Origin: Rhodosorus marinus
Lineage: Eukaryota; Rhodophyta; Stylonematophyceae; Stylonematales; Stylonemataceae
DNA length: 64,000 nucleotides
Assembly (NCBI GenBank): GCA_029953675.1
Contig: JAMWBK010000012.1
Span: forward strand, 248,001-312,000
Direction: 5' to 3'
This document shows positions 20,158-31,318 of the stretch, in pieces. Below the pieces are notes generated by a model. That model was not told where the DNA came from. It made no database searches and was given only the letters and a program-made list of their open reading frames with translations. The position numbers were made by a program, and so were the translations under genes. Numbering within the stretch: position 1 is the first letter of the stretch; each line of letters starts with the position of its first letter.

Positions 20158-20206
20158 CTAAGTGCGGCGAGGAACTTGCGCCTCCAACATCAAAGCGGCA
20201 TTCGTT
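20155..20206 (-). mobile_element. Family A last-codon fragment
   Basis: About 50 bases matching the final codons of family A without tail, abutting the 5' truncation point of the copy at 18316-20157 and fused to its frame. Confidence 0.7.
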
Positions 20207-20281
20207 TAATACATTACCGTTAAAATGCGTTTTAGCCAATCATTGAATTACCCACTATCTCAAAACCGGTCCTGCCCAAGG

Positions 20282-20545
20282 TTGTTCGTGCTTCGGCACT
20301 AGCACATCGCTTGGTACCCCTGATCATTGAGTGCTTTGGGTTCATGGACTCTGTTGGTTCTCGCTGGCTTCGGGAGTTGTTCCGCGAACGCCCTGACCGT
20401 CTTCAATCGTTGTTTACCCGCTTAAGTTTCCTGCTGTGGCGCATGAATGCCGCTTTGATGTTGGAGGCGCGAGTACTTCGCCGCGCTTAGTCTTTTTTTC
20501 CCCTCGGGGTTTTTTTTTCAGCCTCCGATTAAACCATTCATTCAG
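20282..20545 (+). mobile_element. Family A 3' end, recent copy
   Basis: Plus-strand 3' 264 bases of family A, virtually identical to 1870-2140, ending at AAACCATTCATTCA. Opposed to the minus copy at 18316-20157 with 75 bases between. Confidence 0.85.
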
Positions 20546-20680
20546 GTGGGCTTTGTTTTCTAGGACAATAGTCGATTGCGTGCAATGAACAAGGGAGATT
20601 AAAGCGTTTTTGAGGGGGTGGAAACGAATTCAATTACCGTTCAATACCGGCATAGTCATTTTTTCCCGAATCGGTGTTTA

Positions 20681-21910
20681 TCTGGCTTTATTGGCTTTAT
20701 TAGCATCTGGCTTTATTGGCTTTGGCTTGGCTTTATTAGCATAGCCTACAGCGTTACGCAAACCGTTAAAAGGAACTAAGAACTAGGTAGGGAAGCGTGC
20801 AAACCCAGGCGCCGATGCCGCGCCTCGGCATGCATGCTGCTCGAATATCGCCACAGAGAGACACTTAAGCGCCGCAAAAGTTCCAAGTATTCAACAGGAT
20901 GCTCAGTGAAACATTTCCGCAACCACTCCAAACCCGACTTCTCCACGTGACCGAAGCTTTCCACAATGAAAGGCGGGAACCGGTGGGAGCGACCCTGAGC
21001 GCGAGGCAGGCTGGCCATACTCTCAGCATGCCGTCGTTCCTTCACGCAGCGAAGGGCGAAGCAGCTGCTCCCCGGCGACGGGCGGCACCCGTGAGATATG
21101 TAAGGGCATGTAATCTCGAGGTCAACGTATGCTGAGCGTCTGGCGGCAGCATCGGAGATGAGGAGATCTGCGATACAGCGGGGCGGTGCCCTATCCGAGA
21201 TCGATCTGGGTAGTTCCGATTCTACCTCAACCGTATGCCCTACCCGAGTCAAACATTCGCTGAGAATCTACTTGAAGCGAGTGTGACCCCTCGTACGAAG
21301 ACCTCTCAACAGTCCGCATGAACCTAAGAAATGGTAACCACAAGCATCGATCCGACTCTCACATCCCTAACAGAAAGACGGGCGATTAGAGTGCCACGGA
21401 GCTTGTGGCAAACCCAGGTATATCCGTGCGGCAGAGCGAAACTGGAAGGCATCCAGACGGTGACCCAGTGATGACGGCAGGGTCGTTAACCACAAATGTG
21501 ATAGATGGCCTCCCATGCCGCGGAGGCGAGTGGCGGTGGTAGGCGGTGTGAGGGGAGAGTTGAACAAGATTGCGTGAGCGGCACTGTATTGGCCCCAGGT
21601 GAGGCTGTGTTGAATCACATCAGTGCGCGAGCTCGACAATCGGCTCAGATCGGGTAATCGGCAGCCGGTGACCTGGGGTTAGCTTCCCCCTTGTCGGCGA
21701 GTACTCTGTCGATGGGAGAGTCCTCGAGCGCCTCAGTTTGTCCCCATGACAGCTCCTTCCAGGAGCGAGATCTGGATCGGCTCTTGTCCAGCACGGCGTT
21801 GCACCTACTGAACGCCTGTTGCAGAGCATCATAACTACTCAAAAGCGGCGGCGGAAGGGTCACGGGGTCTTCGCTAGTCAGTGCTAAAGCCAAAATGCAA
21901 GCACTTCGCC
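20681..21910 (-). mobile_element. Family B copy, 5'-truncated
   Basis: Minus-strand family B from LPPPLLSSYDALQQAF (about 21850) through the CCHC finger and endonuclease (CIADLLISD...AYVDLEITC) to the C-terminus at 20776 and the tail. Frames are broken near 21360 and 21640. The tail (20681-20790) contains CTTTATTGGCTTTATTAGC-type repeats. Its 5' end joins the tail of the next copy directly. Confidence 0.85.
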
Positions 21911-22145
21911 TGGCTCTATTAGCATAGCCTGAAGCGCTACGCAAGGCGTGAAAAGGAATTAAGAACTAGGTAGGGAAGCGTGCAAACCCAGGCGCCTATG
22001 CAGCGCTTCGGCAAGCATGCGACTCGAATATCGCCACATAGAGACACTTAAACGCCGCAAAAGTTCCAAGTATTCAACAGGATGCTCAGTAAAACATTTC
22101 CGCAACCACTCCAAACCCGATTTCTCCACGTGACCAAAGTTTTGG
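21911..22145 (-). mobile_element. Family B 3' end, tandem with previous
   Basis: A second B 3' end (last 60 or so codons plus tail) immediately upstream of the copy at 20681-21910, in the same orientation. Breaks off at about 22145 in unrelated DNA. Confidence 0.8.
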
Positions 22146-22204
22146 CAGGTTTTTGACAGGTGCACGTGACCCGCGTCAATCTAGGGTGATGAAACCGTAC
22201 TCTG

Positions 22205-22440
22205 GCTTGTGATACCCTGCACTGTGACAATACTGTCGCCAAGGTCACACCTCCTACTCGCTCCAGAACTCCAACCACAGATGCTGAGGTTGTGGAACAG
22301 GGTCTCAAAGACGACTGCATCCGATCGCCCCGAGATCTCACAATCTCGAAACATACCTCGCATTCGACCGGACCTGGTTGACTCTCCGTCCGCCCTACTC
22401 TACAAGCACGGTCACTTGGCGGAAGGAGTTCCACTCCTCA
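22205..22440 (-). pseudogene. hAT-like BED zinc-finger fragment
   Basis: The minus strand encodes CEVCFEIVRSRGDRMQSSLRPC, the C-x2-C...C frame of a BED finger with its His replaced by Ser. It is homologous over about 235 bases to 30815-31100, where the His is kept. BED fingers sit at the N-terminus of hAT-type transposases; no transposase core follows here. Confidence 0.6.
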
Positions 22441-22474
22441 CCCCTCTTCGTCCCCATTCCTCTTAAACCCTTTC

Positions 22475-23649
22475 GACAACGAGCCTACAAAGACGATTGT
22501 ACCCTAGAATTAGCTCCGAAGATTTTCCAGCCCGCCTCTTCACGAGCCGAAGCACTCGGTGACCCATGCCCAAGCCCCCCCAAAACGAAGGGAACATTGA
22601 TCGATTACCGAGATATTGGTTGATTTTCTCCGCAACCCTCGCATTTCTGGCAGATTCGCCTCCAGAGTTTGTACCCTCAATTCCAGCCCCGAATCGTGTA
22701 ATTGGTCACTGGCTGCGAACCCCTTCTTCATTCCAAAACCGAGGTGTTTGTTCGTGACAGACCCTCGATTCCGCCGCAGAACATCTGTTTTCTTTTCACT
22801 TTCGATTTCGCTAGGTTTGAATTACCATTTATTACACGCAGAAACACGTTTTTTATTTTTTCCCGGATCGGTGTTTATTTTGCTCAATATCCTCGATTCC
22901 AGGTCGTTTTCCATGTGTTTATTTTCAGATTTCTTACCCGGTAACTGTTATTGCCGTTGTGGTAATTCTTGTTGGAAATACAAGGGCTATGAGTCCCGTC
23001 TTTTTCTCTTACTCACGTCTCTAATTGTACACTAAGCGCACTTTGCCGATTTCTAGAAGCAACATGTAGAGACTCCTACAGCCTCTGAGATCTCGGGGCT
23101 TAGGGAAAACGTTCATGCAGATACCAGCGTAGAAAAACCCTAATTCTATGCAGGCTTGATCCTTATTGCTCTAGAAGCTGACAAACTGCGAATCACATCT
23201 AGTGTAAGTCCTCTGTGTTAGTAGCCGACTCCGTTCAACAGTGGTACCACCTCGGTTCCCCCTCTGCAAGCTCGATCAATATCGGAAACATCATAGGCTA
23301 CTGCCGCCGTGGATTGACCCATAGTTTTCAAGGAACTGGACCTGTACCAGAAACGCTTCTGGATGCAAACCGTTCACGTACCAGAGGAGCATTCGACAGC
23401 AACCAGATATATCTGTTAACAATTCTTTCTTCCAGACAACCCTATTAATAGATAGCAATTGGTTAAAATAGTAATACATGGAACATGATTCGTCTTCTTA
23501 GATGATATTAAACTTATTATTAGGTCGCGTTGTGGATTGAATACCTTTCCCTGGAACCAACGATCAATTCGACGCTTGCGCAATTAAATTACTGGAAAAT
23601 AATGATGAATTGCCATGATTTTCGTAGATATACTTTGGTCGGATCAGTA
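22475..23649. other. No gene recognised
   Basis: Mixed sequence, T-rich around 22780-22950. Short ORFs show no motif. Confidence 0.5.
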
Positions 23650-24202
23650 CCTGCAATATGTACCGCGAACTTCGGCCTATGATACGGGAAACGTTGTCGG
23701 GAATTGAACGTGAGAAGCCCCTGCCTGTCGCAGACTACCAAAGTGATAATCGCCGCGTGGCTGACCTCGTGTCACCTGTGACGAAAGCCGCCGTACGACG
23801 TACGTTGATCTTGCTGTTCCTAATCCTCAGCGCCTCGTCGTTATTTGTCGGCTAGCGGGAGAGCGCCGCGGATTTGCCGCTGCCAGTATGAGACGTCGCA
23901 AAGAGTTGAAATATTTGGGGGCTTTGTCTTCCCCAGGCATTCGTGCTTCGGCTCTAGCTCATTGTCTGCTACCTCTGGTCATTGAGTGTTTTGGATTTAT
24001 GGATTCCGTTGGTTCTCGTTGGCTTCGGGAATTGTTCCGCGAACGCCCTGACCTTCTGTTCTCGTTTACCCGTTCTAAGTTTCTTGATGTGGCGTATGAA
24101 CGCTGTTTTGACGTCCGAGGGGCGCGACCTTCGCCGCGCATAGATTTTTTTCCCCCCCTCGGGCTTTTTTCTTTAAGTCTCCGATTAAACAAATTCATTC
24201 AG
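23650..24202 (+). mobile_element. Family A 3' end, degenerate
   Basis: Plus-strand fragment starting at YRELRP, through VADLV and RRRKELKY to the C-terminus and a CCCCCCTCGGG tail ending AAACAAATTCATTCA. A frame break lies in the endonuclease (near 23790). Confidence 0.8.
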
Positions 24203-24714
24203 ATTCAGAGTCGTACTACTGTAAGTTTAGCGGTGACAGTCATTCCAACGACGATCATGGCGCTGCCCCTTGCTTCGATGGCAGCGATGTCAATAATCGG
24301 GAGACAGAAAGCCGCTATGGCAATACCTTCTTTGGCAGTATGCTAGCGGAGACTTTTACCACTATCATCAACCAAACCAGTCAGAAAACCGTAAGGCTTA
24401 CCGTATATGCAGTCAATCTCCGCACGCTGGCCGTCGAGATGACGACGATTTTACAAAAGCACCTTAAAATCGACGTAGGGCGTAAAGCTAGCTTGGCATT
24501 AGGTACAGAAGCGTCAAGCCCTTTGGTAATAGTTATTGGCCACCTTGGTTGTCCGCACTCCGCGGCAATTCTGGTGCTTACTTGGTGGATAAATGTATCT
24601 CGTGTCGGAGAGATATGACCTGACCGAGTGTCACCAGCGCACTGCCTAACCCTGCTTAGTGAAACCATCAGCGAGAAGCGAGGCCTAACAGAACCCGTCC
24701 TTTAATTCTTAATT
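24203..24714. other. No gene recognised
   Basis: Mixed sequence between a family A tail and the satellite. A 92-codon ORF at 24340 has no motif. Confidence 0.5.
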
Positions 24715-26059
24715 AGGGGAGAAACAAATTCATTAATTCATTAGAGGAGGAACATGCGTGTTCGTTTAGACATTGCACTGATGTGTCTATAGTTCGTTTG
24801 AGTGGTCATGGTTCCCACCCGGCCAATAGGGTACCTGGTTACCTCGGTAGGATTCTTTCAGATACCTTCGTACGTGGCGTAAAACTATTTAGGGGAGGAG
24901 GGGAGAAACACGCGTGTTGGTTCGATCTTGCACTTGTGGGTTAATAGTTGGTGTGAAGGGTAATCGTTCCTACCTGGCCAGGAGGGTAAGAAAGAAGTTT
25001 ACAGAAGCCGGTTATCTAAAACCCAAGTAGAGAGGAAGCATACTTGTTGTGTTAGACCTTGCACTGATGGGTTTATAATTATGTGAATGGTGATCGTCCC
25101 TACCTGGTCAGGAGGGGACGCAGAACCCGGTTGCGTCGAAAACCTAATTGGAGGAGAAACATACATACTGATTTAGAACTTGCACTGATGCGTTTATAGT
25201 TGGTGTGACTGGTAATCGTCCCTACCTGGCCAGGAGGGCAAGAAAGAGGTTTACACATCCCGTAGTGCAGATGCTAGTTATAGGAGAAACATGCGCGTTG
25301 GCTTAGATATTGCACTGATGGGTTTACAGTTGGTGTGAATGGTAATTGTCCCTACCTGGCCAAGAGGACACCTGGTAACAACAATACACGTACAGACAGC
25401 TTCTTCCGGGTCGAATCCCTAGTTAGAGGAGAATTATGCGTTGGTTTAGACGTTGCACTGATGGGTTTATTAGATGAAGATGTGAATGGTAATGGTCCCT
25501 ACCTGAGGACGAGGGCAAACGGACAACGCGGAAGCGTGGCTTATACAGGACAAGCCGTCGAAACACTCGAAATCTGAGCACCCTGGGCGACAGAACCCGG
25601 TTGCGTCGAGAACCTAATTAGAGGAGAAACATATGTATTGATTTAGAATTTGCACTGATGCGTTTATAGTTGGTGTGAATGGTAATCATCCCTACCTGGC
25701 CAGAAGGGCAAGAAAGAGGTTTACACATCCCGTAGTGCAGATGCTAGTTATAGGAGAAACATGCGCGTTGGCTTAGATATATCACTGATGGGTTTACAGT
25801 TGGTGTGAATGGTAATTGTCCCTACCTGGCCAAGAGGACACCTGGTAACAACAATACACGTACAGACAGCTTCTTCCGGGTCGAATCCCTAGTTAGAGGA
25901 GAATTATGCGTTGGTTTAGACGTTGCACTGATGGGTTTATTAGATGAAGATGTGAATGGTAATGGTCCCTACCTGAGGACGAGGGCAAACGGACAACGCG
26001 GAAGCGTGGCTTATACAGGACAAGCCGTTGAAGCACTCAAAATCTGAGCACTCTCGGCA
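24715..26059. repeat. Satellite derived from exon-intron units
   Basis: Irregular tandem repeats (spacing about 120-195 bases) marked by CCCTACCTGGCC, GGAGAAACAT and GCACTGATGGG. On the minus strand each unit reads as an exon end, ...TTTCTTGCCCTCCTGGCCAG, then GTAGGG like a splice donor, and ends CTATAACTAG like an acceptor. The exon-like part (ATCTGCACTACGGGATGT) aligns with the A exon of the adjacent gene (ATCTGCGGAACGGATGT...TTTCTTGCCC). The last 940 bases are two copies of a 470-bp higher-order unit (25120-25589 and 25590-26059). Confidence 0.7.
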
Positions 26060-28402
26060 AATACATTCTCCCTCACCATTCACGACAAGCTCCTACAGTT
26101 GAGACGGACGGACGAGTTGTGAGGTGGGTACAGAGGCGCAATGGCTTGAAATGGTTTCCTACATTCGTCGGTGGGCAAGAAACACTCGCAACATCCGTTC
26201 CGCAGATGCCATTGTAGATACATTTCCCTTCCGTGGGTGCGCACTCACACGTGCATGTGTCAGCGTCCGGGTCTAGAGTCTACTCCAAAGTTGATGAGTC
26301 GGGTGTTTAGCCATTGAACTATTGGTTTGTGTGGATGATTCTGGATTTTACCTCTCCGGTAGCGCAGGTAGCTACGAAATCACTGATTTCGTTGCAGGTT
26401 TGACTATCACTGTTGAAGCATTGCGAGTTTGAGCACTTTCGGCAAGTACACTCTCCCTTATCATTCACGGCAACTTCCTGAGGATTAGCACAGGGAGAGA
26501 GGTGTGAGAGACGAGTTGTGAGGTGGGTACAGAGGCGCAATGGCTTGAAATGGTTTCCTACATTCGTCGGTGGGCAAGAAACACTCGCAACATCCGTTCC
26601 GCAGATACCATTGTAGATACATTTCCCTTCCGTGGGTGCGCACTCACACGTGCATGTGTCAGCGTCCGGGTCTAGAGTCTACTCCAAAGTTGATGAGTCG
26701 GGTGTTTAGCCATTGAACTATTGGTTTGTGTGGATGATTCTGGATTTTACCTCTCCGGTAGCGCAGGTAGCTACGAAATCACTGATTTCGTTGCAAGTTT
26801 GACTATCACTGTTGAAGCATTGCGAGTTTGAGCACTTTCGGCAAGTACACTCTCCCTTATCATTCACGGCAACTTCCTGAGGATTGGAACAGGGAGAGAG
26901 GTGTGAGAGACGAGTTGTGAGGTGGGTACGGAGGCGCAATGGCTTGAAATGGTTTCCTACATTCGTCGGTGGGCAAGAAACACTCGCAACATCCGTTCCG
27001 CAGATACCATTGTAGATACATTTCCCTTCCGTGGGTGCGCACTCACACGTGCATGTGTCAGCGTCCGGGTCTAGAGTCTACTCCAAAGTTGATGAGTCGG
27101 GTGTTTAGCCATTGAACTATTGGTTTGTGTGGATGATTCTGGATTTTACCTCTCCGGTAGCGCAGGTAGCTACGAAATCACTAATTTCGTCGCAGGTTTG
27201 ACTATCACTGTTGAAGCATTGCGAGTTTGAGCACTTTCGGCAAGTACACTCTCCCTTATCATTCACGGCAACTTCCTGAGGATTGGAACAGGGAGAGAGG
27301 TGTGAGAGACGAGTTGTGAGGTGGGTACAGAGGCGCAATGGCTTGAAATGGTTTCCTACATTCGTCGGTGGGCAAGAAACACTCGCAACATCCGTTCCGC
27401 AGATACTATTATGGACACATTTCCCTTCCGTGGGTGCGCACTCACACGTGCATGTGTCAGCGTCCGGGTCTAGAGTCTACTCCAAAGTTGATGAGTCGGG
27501 TGTTTAGCCATTGAAGTATTGGTTTGTGTGGATGATTCTGGATTTTACCTCTCCGGCAGCGCAGGTAGCTACGAAATCACTAATTTCGGCGCAGGTTTGA
27601 CTATCACTGTTGAAGCATTGCGAGTTTGAGCACTTTCGGCAAGTACACTCTCCCTTATCATTCACGGCAACTTCCTGGGGATTGGAACAGGGAGAGAGGT
27701 GTGAGGAGGTTGGAAGGGATAGCTGAGATAATTTCCTTCTAACCAAACCTCCGTTGGACGACAGTTCAGTGCCGCCGATGAGGCTGGACTCCCGATGGTA
27801 AGGCAGTCAGAACCAATCCTGCAAGTGTCAGAGGGGCACGCCGGTGTGCACTCGAGTTCGACAGTGCACGCGAATTGAAACGCTTTCCCGGGTCTCAATT
27901 GTCGACAATTGAAATCTGAGGCCAGCCATCCTCGCCTTAGCGAGTTGGACTGATTTATCCCGAATACGGCGTATCCGACGACCTCAAAATCGCTATCACA
28001 ACACGAAGCCGTGTCAATCGATGCGATCCTTGTAGGGCAAGTGTCTATCCTTGCCTTTGTAACCGTTTCTCCGTCTCGGAAGTCCCTCCTCTTCGTGAAT
28101 CTCTTCGTGCTGAATGGAATCGAATCGCCCTTGACCCAGATTCCCGTTCTCAGTTTGACGATCGTGAACGGATCATGCGCATTAAAATTCATCCGAAAGC
28201 AAGTGCTCTTTGTTGGCCTCATGCGTTGGACGGCCTCCAGAGTTGCATTGCCCATCACGTTCCCTGCGAAATCTCTCAGAGTGAAGGTCCGAATCTGCAC
28301 ATCAAAGCTCTTAAACGCCTCCTCACCAGCACACGTGCCGGTTCCGGGAGCCCCCAGAACTGCCACCAGCAACAAACACCATACTAGGCCGATTTTACTC
28401 AT
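25940..28402 (-). CDS. Secreted modular Cys-rich protein, 10 exons
   Basis: Predicted exons: 28402-27749, 27674-27549, 27476-27360, 27275-27150, 27077-26961, 26876-26751, 26678-26562, 26477-26352, 26279-26163 and 26092-25940 (592 residues). Every intron is GT...AG, 70-84 bp, phase 0. Exon 1 gives a signal peptide (MSKIGLVWCLLLVAVLGAPGTGTCA) and a domain with RFTKRRDF and ETVTKARIDTCP shared with the paralogue at 35721. After it, two small exons alternate: B (126 bp, GECTCRKC, six Cys) and A (117 bp, CTCECAP, six Cys). A, B and their introns form a 399-bp tandem unit. The stop TAATAA includes an AATAAA. A TATA-like TTTATATA lies only 13-20 bases before the ATG, which is oddly close. Function unknown; extracellular adhesion or defence would be guesses. 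Some introns stay in frame if retained, so splicing needs RNA proof. Confidence 0.75.
26163..27674 (-). repeat. 399-bp tandem exon-intron unit, about four copies
   Basis: Unit spacing is exactly 399 bp (B-exon starts at 27674, 27275, 26876 and 26477). Copies differ by only a few bases including in the introns, so amplification or homogenisation is recent. Confidence 0.92.
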
Positions 28403-28899
28403 CTCGCCCCTCTGTATATAAAGTAATCAGCTGAAAAATATCCTTTCTGCCTTGAACGACCTGCAGCTCCAAACCCTCAAGTCAAACACCTCTACCGCCT
28501 CCCTTAGACGACCTCCAGCTCCACTCGTCCAAGTCAAACACCTCTCCCTTCTCACTCCCACCCCCCAACAGTCAGCTACTCCTCCAGCAGAGTTTCCAAT
28601 GTATTCAGAGCTTCCATCGTCAGAGGCTTCTTCAAGCAGTCACATATTAATTCATTTTCTCGTCCTTTCAACGAAGGTAAATGATAAACCCTAGAATTTT
28701 TGAGTCCAGTGGCTTGCTGCACGGTTTTGTGTCCACAGCGCTCCCACAAGAGATATTTTCATCACGTTTATTCAGATATATTCTAATGCATCATTGCGCT
28801 TATCGACTTCTACAATACTCACAAGGAGGCTGGTCTCCTTATTGAATTGAGTCTCAACGTTCCGCCGTATTAAGCCCTGTACAGCTCTCAAGGTTTGTA
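28403..28899. other. Upstream flank with a 51-bp duplication
   Basis: 28455-28552 holds two copies of a C-rich unit containing AAGTCAAACACCTCT. Otherwise no feature is recognised. Confidence 0.5.
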
Positions 28900-29275
28900 T
28901 GCTAGTAGTGCCCATCTCACTGCTGCCGCAGGCCGCCGGGGGGCAGCCGCTCCGGCCCTTCGTCGAGCGAAGGAACGACGGTATGCTGAGAGGCGCGCCA
29001 TCCGCTCCTGGGTTTACACGCTTCCCTACCTAGTTCTTAGTTCCTTCTCACGCCTTGCGTAGCGTGTTAGGAAATGTTTCACTGAGCATCCTGTTGAATA
29101 CTTGGAACTTTTGCGGCGTTTAAGCGTCTCTCTGTGGCGATATTCGAGCGGCATGCTTGCCGAGGCGCCATCGGCCCCTGCGTTTGTACGCTTCCCTACC
29201 TAGTTCTTAGGTCCTTTTCACGGTTTTCGTAGCGCTTTAGACTATGCTAATAAAGCCAATAAAAACCAGTACTGG
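28900..29275 (+). mobile_element. Rearranged family B 3' ends
   Basis: The plus strand first shows the B endonuclease end (SAHLTAAAG...ERRYAERR), jumps by deletion to the B tail (to about 29070), then a second B C-terminus (GNVSLSI-region codons, LWRYSS) and tail to 29275 with AATAAAGCCAATAAA. A chimera of two B 3' ends. Confidence 0.7.
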
Positions 29276-29689
29276 TCGAGTACCACCAGTTTCAACACAT
29301 TGTTTACTTGGACTGAACCGCGTTTATTCAGAGACAGCCAAAAAAAAACCGATGGAAAAAAAGGAACCACATAAGGCCAATATCCGGCCTTGTGTGGACC
29401 GACATCAAAGCAGTACACTACACCAGGAAAACTCAAACCGGTAAAAAACGAGCGCGAGCCGGGCCCGTTGGGGCAAGTGTGAGACCTCCGTTAATAATAC
29501 TCAATGAATATATATTTTATTCAGGGATATTTTAATGCATTTGTGAAATAATTTCAAAGTGTTTAGACACAACGGTTTTTTGTTTCTTTTGGAGGGGCAC
29601 AATGTGAGTCCCAACGGCTTTTTTTTTTTTGGTGAGTAGTGAGTTTTTGAGGCAGACGACGGATTTTATCAATTGTTGTCATGTGCACT

Positions 29690-30535
29690 CCGATAAACGT
29701 TATCCGATAAATTTTGTAGGTGGATATTTTATTGAAAAATAATATAAAATTAAAGGAATTATGATGGAAATTTGTTCGCAAGAACAGATCCGATTGCACG
29801 CCAGTTAAATCGTCCGACAAATCTCGGATATTCAATCAATGTTAGTCTGCAATCAATCATTTTCTGTCTACGCATTGAATCATGATTACTTCTTGGTATA
29901 TAACGAGCTCAGGCGGGTTACGGCGTGTGCGCACGCAGCAAATCAACAAATACAAAAGGAATCCACTAAACTCAAAGCATTTAATGGAGAAGAGATACCA
30001 GGCGATGAGCTGCAGACGAGGCACGAATGTCCGAGGAAGACGAAGCCACTGTACTTTTCGCTTCTCGAGAGTTTCCCTGCTTTGGAACATGCCAGTGTCT
30101 TCCTATCGTCTTTTGCGGAACCTACATTTTTTAAAACCATATTTTTTTATGTGTCCCCATTGCGTACGTATCGGTTCCGAATAGGTTTCTTTTGGCTTCT
30201 AACGTATCATCGTCGTTATCTTCGTCGATATGTGGATTGGATTCAGCGGGTGTGTGTGTGTGTCCAGAAGGGGGGCCATTGCTTTTTTCGCTAGTATTGA
30301 ATGAATGAATTTGTATAGAAACTAATGTTGTCATCTCCGCCCATAAAAAACGTCCGATTACGTCCGATAAATATCGGACGGTCCGATGAAGATTTGTCGG
30401 ACCTGTAAGTTAGTAATAATAGAGCTTATCCACCGTGGACTCTGTCTGATATGAGTTTATCAGACCTGAGTAGAAATTAAGCAACGGGTTTCGTCCGATA
30501 AATGGTCTGATAATGACCGATTGCGTCCGATATAT
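29690..30535. repeat. Cluster of TCCGATAA motifs with a palindrome
   Basis: About ten variants of TCCGATAA lie in AT-rich DNA. At 30361-30380 two of them make a perfect 9-bp inverted repeat around AA (CGTCCGATA / TATCGGACG), followed by a second pair GTCCGA...TCGGAC at 30381-30402. No gene is recognised between 29276 and 30815 apart from the family A trace listed separately. Confidence 0.55.
29962..30058 (-). mobile_element. Family A internal fragment
   Basis: About 95 bases matching the family A segment around 18515-18600 (AGATACCAGGCGATG..., GAGGAAGACGAAGCC). No tail. Confidence 0.6.
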
Positions 30536-30814
30536 TTCACCGCTTTTTTCATATTTTTCGGAATAGTCGTTTGCCCACTCGACAGAGGTTTGATTTATGG
30601 ACAAAATGATCCTCTTTTATGTCTTGTTTCTTGGAACAGGAGGTGTAGACTTTGTTGGAGAACAAGGTGTGTATGAGTGTTCACTATTCTCGCGTTGCAT
30701 ACTTTGTCTCTAGGGTCGTGTACCCTTGGTAGGCAATTGGAAAGTATACTGGTAATTGTGAAAACGACACCAAATTCGAGGTTTTTGAGGTACTTAACGG
30801 TAATACCAGTTTAC

Positions 30815-31130
30815 TGGTGTGCGCCTTGTGATACTCTGCACTGTGGCAATACTGTCGCCAAAGTCACAGCTCCTACCCGCTCCAGAACTTCCAACCACAG
30901 ATGTTGAGTTGTGGAACAGGACATCAAGTGCGACTGCATCCGATCGCCCCGAGATCTCACAATCTCAGAGCATACCTTGCATTTCCACCGGTCCTGCTTC
31001 ACTCTCTGTCCACCCTCCACTACAAACACCCTCACTTGGCGGAAGAAGTTCCACTCTGCACTCTTCTTCCTCCCCCTGTGCCACGAACTGGTCAAACCTC
31101 GGATAGGGCTTCGGAGAACTATCACCCACT
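30815..31130 (-). pseudogene. hAT-like BED zinc-finger fragment
   Basis: The minus strand encodes WKCKVCSEIVRSRGDRM followed by QSHLMSC: C-x2-C, then H-x3-C, the BED finger spacing. Homologous to 22205-22440. Upstream codons (VELLPPSEG) are in a shifted frame. A transposon N-terminus is the likeliest source; no DDE core was found. Confidence 0.65.
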
Positions 31131-31318
31131 ACAAAGATGACGACAGATTGACTGAGATAAACGGCGTTATCGATATTGTCACCGCTTGAGGGCATGTCCA
31201 ATTTGACCTCGTCGGAATGTTTACATGCGGGCACTTGTTCACCGGACTTTGATGAAGTAGCTCGACTGCCGTGGTCCGTATTTCATGTCAGTGTTCAACA
31301 TGATTGATTGATTCGACA

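Noticed and set aside
25335-26047. Two nearly identical 80-aa plus-strand ORFs
   Set aside because: They are translations of the duplicated 470-bp satellite unit in a non-native frame; no signal, motif or promoter.
24715-27700. CRISPR-like array
   Set aside because: Repeats are long, spacers are themselves repeats, splice borders are present, and the genome is eukaryotic.
28415-28422. TATA box for the modular gene
   Set aside because: Only 13-20 bases before the ATG that gives the signal peptide, so it could not place a start upstream of that ATG in the usual way; noted but not called.
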